From the NCBI GenBank assembly GCA_044344145.1, contig JBIJDM010000017.1, forward strand, positions 1 to 21,570: DNA of 21,570 nt, given 5' to 3'. The stretch comes from JBAXGE01 sp044344145 (GTDB taxonomy: Bacteria; Planctomycetota; Phycisphaerae; WQYP01). The notes beneath the pieces are model-generated. The model worked only from the letters and a program-made list of their open reading frames with translations. It did not search any database and was not told where the DNA came from. Position numbers and translations under genes: made by a program. This document shows, piece by piece, positions 7,373 to 12,713 of this stretch (position 1 is its first letter; each line of letters starts with the position of its first letter).

Positions 7373-8377
7373 TCACTGCGTGCGGGTGCCGGCTTCCGGC
7401 GCGGCATCCGTGCTCCCGGCAGTGTTACGAATCAGATACGAAGGCCGGTCCATCACGCGGGTATACATCCGGGCCACATATTCACCGATAATGCCCAGCG
7501 CCAATAATTGTGCGCCGGAAAATATCGCCACCGCCGACGCCATAAAGGTAAAGCCCACCGGCAATTGGTTGGGATCGTAAAAAAAGAAATATTTCACGAT
7601 GACCCAGACAAACAAGAGTCCCCCGAACCCAGCCAGCAACACCCCCATCACACTGGCCAGTTGCAGAGGAAATACCGAAAAGCCGGTCATCATATTGGCC
7701 GTGTGCAGAATGAGCATCCGCAGGGTATAGGTGCTGCGCCCGGCTTTGCGCTGGTCGTGGCGTACTTTGACCACGCCAAATCGGCTGGTCCCCCAGGTCA
7801 GCAGCGCATCAATGGAAACAAAGTAGGCACGATAATTGGCAAAGGCATCGCGCAAATGGGTGCGTAATATGCGGAAGGGGCCGATGTTGGTGGCCCCGCG
7901 CGTGCCCATGGCCTTTTGGAGCATGATTTTGGTCACCTGCGTGGCGACAGCCTTGAAGATACCATGGTTGTAAAATTCCGGCCGGCCATAAACCACGTCA
8001 TACCCCTCGCGCAGCGTGGCCAGCAGTTTGTGGATTTCTTCGGGCGGGTGCTGCAGATCATCATCCATGGTCACACAGTATTCATAGCGGGCCGCCCGGA
8101 TGCCGGCGAGCACGGCGTTATGCTGGCCGCTGTTGCGCATGAAATTCAGGCCGCGCAGTTGCGGGTACCCCTGTGTCAGCGCCGCCACCGTTTCCCAAGT
8201 GTTATCGGTACTGGCATCATTGATAAATATGACTTCATAATCCAACCCCAATGTGGGCAAAACAGACTCCAGACGCTGCCATAATTCCGGCAGCGTCGCG
8301 CTGCAATTAAATACCGGGATGACCACGGAGAGCCCCGGTGGGAGCTCGGAGGTATGAGTATAAGCGTCTGATGACAT
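7373..8377 (-). CDS. Family 2 glycosyltransferase, DPM1/GtrB/ArnC-like, membrane-anchored
   Basis: A 334-residue enzyme predicted to move a sugar from a nucleotide donor to polyprenyl phosphate on the inner membrane face. The GT-A domain shows LSVVIPVFN (16-24), FINDASTDNT (51-60) and the metal-binding DDD in TMDDDLQHP (Asp105-107). RKAGRSTYT (210-218) matches the conserved arginine-rich motif before the membrane domain. Two C-terminal transmembrane helices lie near 239-262 and 275-299, ending in GEYVARMYTRV, typical of GtrB/ArnC relatives. An AGGAG lies about 12 bases before the ATG, rather far. It sits just upstream of the 12-TM protein, as lipid-linked sugar synthases often sit by a flippase or acceptor transferase. 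The sugar is unknown. Confidence 0.88.
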   Translation of the reverse strand: MSSDAYTHTSELPPGLSVVIPVFNCSATLPELWQRLESVLPTLGLDYEVIFINDASTDNTWETVAALTQGYPQLRGLNFMRNSGQHNAVLAGIRAARYEYCVTMDDDLQHPPEEIHKLLATLREGYDVVYGRPEFYNHGIFKAVATQVTKIMLQKAMGTRGATNIGPFRILRTHLRDAFANYRAYFVSIDALLTWGTSRFGVVKVRHDQRKAGRSTYTLRMLILHTANMMTGFSVFPLQLASVMGVLLAGFGGLLFVWVIVKYFFFYDPNQLPVGFTFMASAVAIFSGAQLLALGIIGEYVARMYTRVMDRPSYLIRNTAGSTDAAPEAGTRTQ

Positions 8378-8474
8378 CGCGGTAGCAGGCTCCTAAGCAG
8401 AGTTAACCGGTTAGTTTAACCGCTGGAGGCAAAATCGGCATCCTGCCCCGGGGTTAAATGCCCTCGGGATTCCA
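8378..8474. other. Rieske-glycosyltransferase spacer with short palindromes
   Basis: This 97-base gap contains TAACCGGTTA (8404-8413) and a CCCCGGGG palindrome. On the minus strand GGCAT and ATGCC can pair around it, followed by a short T run. It may be a weak terminator after the Rieske gene, but the stems are short. Confidence 0.25.
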
Positions 8475-8954
8475 TCAGGGGATTTTGACCACGGTACCCG
8501 CATCGCCCGATTTGAGTTTCTTGCTGGTATCCACAACCAGCAGACCGCTGGCGTCCACACTGATGGCATAGACCGCCAAGGGGCCGCGGGCGGGATTCTC
8601 CTCTGCATTGGGATCCACCGCGCCGGTCAACAGGAAATGGGCTCCGTGACAGGGGCAGATCAGCATGGATTTGCTGCGCGGCAGCGCCACCGCACAGCCC
8701 TTGTGCGTGCAGCGGGTGTCCACGGCGTAAACATCCTTACCCACCCGGGTGAGGATAAAGCCATCTTTGCTGTGCGAGTCATCCCCTTTATCAGCGGCGA
8801 GGGCGTCGGGTTTCAAGGTGGTGGTAATGGGTCCCTTGGCCGTGGGCGCAGCCGTGGGAAAATTCACCTGCGCGTTCAGGACGGGCAGGGAAATCCCCAA
8901 GGTTACGGCCCCGGCAATAAATTCACGGCGGGTGGCCTGTGGTTCGGACATCAT
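8475..8954 (-). CDS. Tat-exported Rieske [2Fe-2S] protein
   Basis: A roughly 160-residue electron-transfer protein. The N-terminus T-R-R-E-F-I (8-13) before a hydrophobic stretch is a twin-arginine signal, expected for a cofactor-loaded protein exported folded or held as a membrane anchor. The cluster motifs are complete: CTHKGC at 82-87 and CPCHGAHF at 100-107. Cys82, His84, Cys100 and His103 are the ligands, and Cys87/Cys102 the disulfide pair known in Rieske domains. I chose the ATG at 8954 (8951 also works) because AGGAG sits 5-8 bases upstream; a start at 8984 would put that site inside the gene. No cytochrome b gene or oxygenase domain is nearby, so a bc-complex or oxygenase role is not shown. 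The electron partner is unknown. Confidence 0.9.
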   Translation of the reverse strand: MMSEPQATRREFIAGAVTLGISLPVLNAQVNFPTAAPTAKGPITTTLKPDALAADKGDDSHSKDGFILTRVGKDVYAVDTRCTHKGCAVALPRSKSMLICPCHGAHFLLTGAVDPNAEENPARGPLAVYAISVDASGLLVVDTSKKLKSGDAGTVVKIP

Positions 8955-8985
8955 GTGTACTCCTATCCAAGAAAGTATGTTCAAA

Positions 8986-8991
8986 ATTATA
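8986..8991 (-). promoter_or_regulatory. Candidate -10 box for the Rieske gene
   Basis: A perfect TATAAT on the minus strand (8991-8986) lies in the 72-base gap after the adenosyltransferase gene, about 31 bases before the Rieske start. The -35 region is poor. Confidence 0.4.
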
Positions 8992-9026
8992 GGCCGGTGG
9001 GTTGCGGTGTCCGCAGGTATGAATAT

Positions 9027-9575
9027 TTAAGCCTGTGTCCATATCACATCCGGCATCCCCTCCAAATGATTAGCCCAACGGGCCAGCACAAAAAGCAGGT
9101 CGCCGAGTCGGTTCACATAGGTCAGGGCGTAGGGATTAATGGTTTCCTGCGCCGCCAGATGCACCAACCAGCGTTCCGCCCGGCGACAAACCGTACGGGC
9201 CACGTTGATATGCGCCGCACACGGACTGCCGCCCGGGAGAATAAAATTGACCAGAGGTGGCAATTGCTCTGTGAGTTGGTCCATGGTGCTTTCCATCCAT
9301 ACGATCCGCTCGGGTTGAACCCGTTTGATGCGGGCTTCGTTGGCACCCCCTTGTGGCGTGGCCAGATCCGCCCCCAGGGTAAAAAGCTGGTGCATGAGGT
9401 CATTGAGCAACGCGGCGAGTGCCGGATGGGTGCAAACCCCTGCGGCAAGTCCCAAATGGGCATTGGCTTCGTCGATGGTGCCATAAGTTTCGATGCGCAG
9501 GTGATCTTTGCGCACCCGTGAGCCATCAAAGAGCCCGGTGGTGCCATCATCCCCGGTTTTGGTGTAAATTCGCAT
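9027..9575 (-). CDS. pduO: PduO-type cob(I)alamin adenosyltransferase
   Basis: A 182-residue enzyme that transfers the adenosyl group of ATP to cob(I)alamin, making coenzyme B12. The ATP-binding N-terminus TKTGDDGTTGLFDGSRVRK (5-23) is diagnostic. It is followed by ETYGTIDEANAHLG (29-42), the active-site helix with Arg127 and CRRAERW (130-136), and YVNRLGDLLFVLARWAN (153-169). Length fits the MMAB/PduO family of about 180-190 residues. I chose the ATG at 9575 because homology begins there and GGGAG lies nine bases upstream; an in-frame start at 9623 would add 16 non-homologous residues. It is divergent from nadD and heads the minus-strand block. No B12 synthesis or B12-dependent mutase gene is visible, so it may serve salvage. 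Confidence 0.93.
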   Translation of the reverse strand: MRIYTKTGDDGTTGLFDGSRVRKDHLRIETYGTIDEANAHLGLAAGVCTHPALAALLNDLMHQLFTLGADLATPQGGANEARIKRVQPERIVWMESTMDQLTEQLPPLVNFILPGGSPCAAHINVARTVCRRAERWLVHLAAQETINPYALTYVNRLGDLLFVLARWANHLEGMPDVIWTQA

Positions 9576-9651
9576 ACAAGTAAACTCCCAATCTGGCCGA
9601 TACGAACGTGTGGATTTTGACACGGCGCGACGGCATCACCCCGCGCGCCTG

Positions 9652-9682
9652 TATAATAGGCGAAGGTCCGCTAAGCTGAGAA
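9652..9682. promoter_or_regulatory. Overlapping divergent promoters for nadD and pduO
   Basis: TATAAT (9652-9657) faces nadD, and TATTAT (9659-9654 on the minus strand) faces pduO, embedded in the near-palindrome CCTGTATAATAGG. The minus-strand box has TTCTCA 17 bases upstream (9682-9677). The plus-strand -35 is weak. Overlap would make the two promoters compete. Confidence 0.4.
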
Positions 9683-9690
9683 CTGACTGC

Positions 9691-10332
9691 ATGAATAATT
9701 CTCCAATGCCCACGCCTGCGCCCCGGTTCGTGCTGCTGTATGGCGGGACCTTTGATCCTCCCCATTACGGACATGTCACCCCCGCGCTGGCAGCCCGCGC
9801 GGAATTGGGGGCCGATTTGCTGATTTATGTCCCAGCCCGGCGGAATCCGCACAAAGCCCACAGCCCGGTGGCAACAGATGCCCACCGGGTGGCCATGCTG
9901 AAACTCATGCTCGGAACCGACCCACAAGCCTGTATCTCGGATTTTCATCTGCGGGCTACCGGGGCGAGTTATACCAGTGACCTTTACGACCATATCCATG
10001 CAACCTACCCAGAGGCCAAAATCGCCATGCTGATTGGAGCGGATCAGCTTGAGGCGCTTCCCACATGGCACGACTTTGCGGTTTATTGCCACAAAGTCAC
10101 CTGGGCCGTTTTACCTCGGCCGGGATATACAGTTGAAAACACCACGCAAACCATAGCCCAATATACACTTATGGGATTAGCTATACAATTATTAAGGACT
10201 CCGCCGGAAATCGCCGTTAGTTCGCGTGATTTGCGGGAAAAATTTTCCCGTAACAATTTTTTCATCGGCCCAGAAATATCCCCCGCCGTGGTGCGTTATA
10301 TTCAAGCGCACAAGCTTTATGCCCCCCTATAA
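9691..10332 (+). CDS. nadD: Nicotinate-nucleotide adenylyltransferase
   Basis: A 213-residue enzyme that joins ATP and nicotinate mononucleotide to form deamido-NAD in NAD synthesis. The nucleotidyltransferase signature GGTFDPPHYGH (18-28) includes both His of the HxGH-type motif. IGADQLEALPTWH follows the NadD pattern, VSSRDLR (176-182) is the family's ISSTxIR element, and the protein ends in the usual Y-I-x-x-H-x-L-Y. The ATG at 9691 is preferred because homology follows soon after; MPTP at 9706 is also possible, and the extension to 9610 overlaps the divergent promoter. The ribosome binding site is weak. Elsewhere nadD often neighbours rsfS and obg; here it is followed by an unrelated zinc-ribbon protein. 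Confidence 0.93.
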   Translation: MNNSPMPTPAPRFVLLYGGTFDPPHYGHVTPALAARAELGADLLIYVPARRNPHKAHSPVATDAHRVAMLKLMLGTDPQACISDFHLRATGASYTSDLYDHIHATYPEAKIAMLIGADQLEALPTWHDFAVYCHKVTWAVLPRPGYTVENTTQTIAQYTLMGLAIQLLRTPPEIAVSSRDLREKFSRNNFFIGPEISPAVVRYIQAHKLYAPL

Positions 10333-10389
10333 TGGACAATCAAGTCTGAATATGGTAAAAGGGTCAGCGATTAAAGGTTGAATGAGAGC

Positions 10390-10418
10390 TTGAGCGAGAG
10401 ACCGGCCGCGGTTGTAAA
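10390..10418 (+). promoter_or_regulatory. Weak candidate promoter before the zinc-ribbon gene
   Basis: TTGAGC (10390-10395) and TGTAAA (10413-10418) are 17 bases apart, each matching consensus at about four of six positions, some 27 bases before the GTG start. Nothing else stands out in the 112-base gap after nadD. Confidence 0.25.
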
Positions 10419-10444
10419 CACGGCAGAGAGGCGTTAGGTGCAAT

Positions 10445-11284
10445 GTGCGATTGGCGTGCGATAATTGCGGAACCGAGTTTTTACTTGGTCCCGTCTCCCC
10501 CGGCGGTGCCATTAAATGCCCGAAATGTGGCGATATGGTACCAATCCCGTCATCGCTTTTGTTGGTCATTGATCCGAGCGAGGGCAAACCAATTGCCCAA
10601 TCCAGCGCCCCCAGCAAATTATTTCAGCCCCCCACGGAGCACCCCAAACCGCTACCTTCCGTCAAGCACATCACACCCCAGGAATGGCCGACGCTTGGTG
10701 CCATGCAAAAAGTCGCCCGGCCCGACGGGGTTCCTCCCGTCAAACGTTTTAAGCCCCTCACCGCATTCCCTACCCCTATAGCATCGCCCCAACCGAGTCT
10801 CACCCCATCCGTACCTGCGACCAAGCCCACCACACAGGTTGCCCCAGTGGAGCCACCCGCGTTTGCGGCTCAGGATATCGTATTTGACGTAGAGGATGAT
10901 GTGCTCGCGGAACTGGTCAACCCGGCCCCCACCCGGCGCGGCACAAAACGGCGCGGCCGACGTGCACCCTACCGCCCACGCCGGGCCGCAGGCATCCCGC
11001 TGGGCGCGGTATTCTTTATCGCACTTATGTGTCTGATCATCGGCGGTGCCGTGGCGTGGTTTGTCACCAATCCGGCCTACCGCGACAAACTTGCCGCCCT
11101 GTGGATGGGGACACCTGAAACCCAGCCTACGAACACCAAGCGTAAAGCCGGGATGAGCCGGGAAGTTCCCCCGCCTCCCACGGTATCAACCAGCGTGGGT
11201 CTGCATAATCCGACGATCAAAACCCCCGCCACGTCCACCGAAGAACCGGTGGACGTGGATAAGCCCAGTATCCCGTCGTTATAG
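10445..11284 (+). CDS. Zinc-ribbon protein with Pro-rich linker and one TM helix
   Basis: A 279-residue protein I cannot assign to a named family. Residues 5-28 form a compact zinc ribbon with CDNC (5-8) and CPKC (25-28), like MJ0042-type ribbons common in planctomycetes. Residues about 45-150 are low-complexity and Pro/Thr-rich. An acidic patch (FDVEDDVLAELV) leads into a very basic stretch rich in Arg and Lys (about 163-182), then one transmembrane helix (about 184-206). The tail after the helix is Pro/Thr/Ser-rich. By the positive-inside rule the ribbon should face the cytoplasm. The start is GTG with AGGTG five bases upstream; an overlapping ATG at 10443 is in another frame. It may sense or bind a cytoplasmic partner at the membrane, but this is inference. 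Confidence 0.8.
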   Translation: MRLACDNCGTEFLLGPVSPGGAIKCPKCGDMVPIPSSLLLVIDPSEGKPIAQSSAPSKLFQPPTEHPKPLPSVKHITPQEWPTLGAMQKVARPDGVPPVKRFKPLTAFPTPIASPQPSLTPSVPATKPTTQVAPVEPPAFAAQDIVFDVEDDVLAELVNPAPTRRGTKRRGRRAPYRPRRAAGIPLGAVFFIALMCLIIGGAVAWFVTNPAYRDKLAALWMGTPETQPTNTKRKAGMSREVPPPPTVSTSVGLHNPTIKTPATSTEEPVDVDKPSIPSL

Positions 11285-11300
11285 GTGATTTTTCGCTGTT

Positions 11301-11334
11301 GGGATATTTTTCTGCTTTGTACTGGAAATATCCC
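11301..11334. repeat. Perfect 9-bp inverted repeat upstream of the secreted protein gene
   Basis: GGGATATTT (11301-11309) and AAATATCCC (11326-11334) are exact reverse complements around a 16-base loop. No T-run follows, so it is not a standard terminator. It could be an operator or an RNA hairpin between the zinc-ribbon gene and the next gene. Confidence 0.5.
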
Positions 11335-11379
11335 CTGCCCGGGGTTAACCTTAATATAACTTTGGGAAGGAATTTTGAT

Positions 11380-11877
11380 ATGTCCCAGTGCCGTACAGTT
11401 CAGCGTGGTTGGAATCAATGTGCCTTGATGGGTGCAGTCGTAATGGCATTGCTGGCCGCTAGCCTGCCCGCCGCCACTGTGGACAGTGATCCCACCCCTG
11501 CCACCCAGGCGGAGAGTCTGCGGATTCGCCAGTTACGCGTGGGGCGGTATGTGGGTCCCCTGCAACCCGGCCAGATGCGTCATGCGATTTGCTGGGAATT
11601 TCAGGGCGGGACTTGGAAAGGCCAGAATCTGGAAGGCTTGACCTGCGTGCTCGTCCAGCGGATGGGTAATACCCCCAGCAATAATCAAACGGTGCTGTAT
11701 GTGTCTCTGATGGCCACCCCGGAACAACGTCTGGCCGCCACCGATGCGGTGATGTCCATTTACGGCGACCAACTCAGCGCGGCCATGCGGCGCGATTTGC
11801 GGACCGAATCTGCCGCCATCAGCATGGAACAAACCGATGATCAATCGGTGGTGCTGCATTTGGCCCCCCTGCTGTAA
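11380..11877 (+). CDS. Secreted protein, DUF1326-like
   Basis: A 165-residue exported protein. A hydrophobic segment around residues 15-30 (LMGAVVMALLAASLPAA) looks like a signal peptide cleaved near Ala-Ala-Thr. The mature part has RVGRYVGPL, AICWEFQGGTWKGQNLEGLTC and VLYVSLMATPEQRLAATDAV. The order G-x-Y-x-G, then W-x-G-x-x-L-x-G-L, then A-x-x-x-Q-R resembles the DUF1326 pattern as I remember it; this is a family-level guess needing a profile search. DUF1326 has no firmly known function. AAGGA lies eight to nine bases before the ATG at 11380, and the upstream in-frame extension covers the inverted repeat, so it is not coding. Confidence 0.65.
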   Translation: MSQCRTVQRGWNQCALMGAVVMALLAASLPAATVDSDPTPATQAESLRIRQLRVGRYVGPLQPGQMRHAICWEFQGGTWKGQNLEGLTCVLVQRMGNTPSNNQTVLYVSLMATPEQRLAATDAVMSIYGDQLSAAMRRDLRTESAAISMEQTDDQSVVLHLAPLL

Positions 11878-11904
11878 CGCACGATTCGTGGCTGGGAATG
11901 TATT

Positions 11905-11933
11905 TTTTCACTTTTTGTACGCGGTGCTATAAT
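11905..11933 (+). promoter_or_regulatory. Extended -10 promoter for the small lipoprotein gene
   Basis: TGCTATAAT (11925-11933) is a consensus extended -10, with TTTTCA (11905-11910) 17 bases upstream as a partial -35. It lies 40 bases before the start at 11973 and just after the previous gene, so the lipoprotein has its own transcription start. Confidence 0.6.
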
Positions 11934-11972
11934 ATCTGCGGATATGGTAGTTCTTTACGTGAGGTAGTGACT

Positions 11973-12434
11973 ATGAAGCGTTTGGTATGTGTGGCTTTGG
12001 CTTGCACCGGTTTGACTTTGGGCCTCGGGGCGTGTTCGGATAAGGCCGACCCCAATGTTCCCGGCAAAACTTTGGTGGCGGCGGTAAACAGCCCCATCGC
12101 GGATGTTCCCGTTCCGGCCGGTTGGCAATTGGACACCAGCACAGCCCGCGCGGAATCGTTGTTCACCAGCAACCTGCGGCGGGTGAACCACACCTATCGA
12201 GGGGACGACTCCCCGCTAGTCGTGGTGCGTTTCTACAAAGATCAACTGCCTCTCAAGGGTTGGCAGTCGGTATCGCAGATTCAGGATGGCAAGTCCATCA
12301 TCATGAAGTATGTGAAAGCCGGCGAAAACCTGACCATTACGATTGGCGAAAGCTCGGTCTGGTCCTTCAAGTTCAGCAATTCCGTCAATGTGGAAATCAA
12401 TCCTGACCCCCAGAAACTGGCGGCACCGAAGTAA
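11973..12434 (+). CDS. Small predicted lipoprotein, unknown function
   Basis: A 153-residue lipoprotein. The signal sequence MKRLVCVALACTGLTLGLGA ends at a good lipobox, Leu-Gly-Ala-Cys21. The mature part contains PIADVPVPAGWQLD, then VNHTYRGDDSPLVVVRFYKDQ and LKGWQSVSQIQDGKSIIMKY. A 'VPVPxGW, then Y-x-G, then V-x-x-F/Y-Y-K-x-Q-x-P-x-x-GW' arrangement recurs in small bacterial lipoproteins of unknown role, from my recollection only. GAGGT sits about nine bases upstream of the chosen ATG, and the longer in-frame start at 11898 would overlap the promoter. With its own promoter and a strong terminator it is a stand-alone transcript. Its lipid anchor suggests an envelope role. Confidence 0.8.
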   Translation: MKRLVCVALACTGLTLGLGACSDKADPNVPGKTLVAAVNSPIADVPVPAGWQLDTSTARAESLFTSNLRRVNHTYRGDDSPLVVVRFYKDQLPLKGWQSVSQIQDGKSIIMKYVKAGENLTITIGESSVWSFKFSNSVNVEINPDPQKLAAPK

Positions 12435-12713
12435 GCTTCGTATCCCGCAGTTAGCCAGAAACCACCAAGGCATCCCCGATGGGATGCCTTTTTTTATTGG
12501 TTCCTCCGTTATTTCCGGAAGGAGGCACACGGTATTAGCTGGTACACCGCAATATCCTGCAACCATTGACGTTGCTCGGTAGTCGGAGGAATGACATGCT
12601 TGGCACTGGCGACGCCGTAGCCGCGGTGTATACTTCCGGTATGCCAGATCGATTGGCCTGACGGTTATTGCGGGCCCAAATCCTGCTTTTTTCGCACACA
12701 AGGAACTACGCTC
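12435..12713. other. Non-coding gap with a terminator and a possible gene remnant
   Basis: The 279 bases hold the lipoprotein terminator (12467-12496), then a minus-strand stretch open from about 12664 to a stop at 12509 that reads like protein but has no start codon. A TATACT at 12629-12634 could be a -10 for the next gene, but no -35 is visible. Confidence 0.4.
12467..12496 (+). terminator. Strong intrinsic terminator of the lipoprotein gene
   Basis: AAGGCATCCC (12467-12476) pairs perfectly with GGGATGCCTT (12481-12490) around the tetraloop CGAT and runs into seven T's (12489-12495). Confidence 0.93.

Noticed and set aside
9617..9657. TTGACA at 9617 as the -35 of the nadD TATAAT box
   Set aside because: The spacing is 29 bases, far beyond the usual 16-18.
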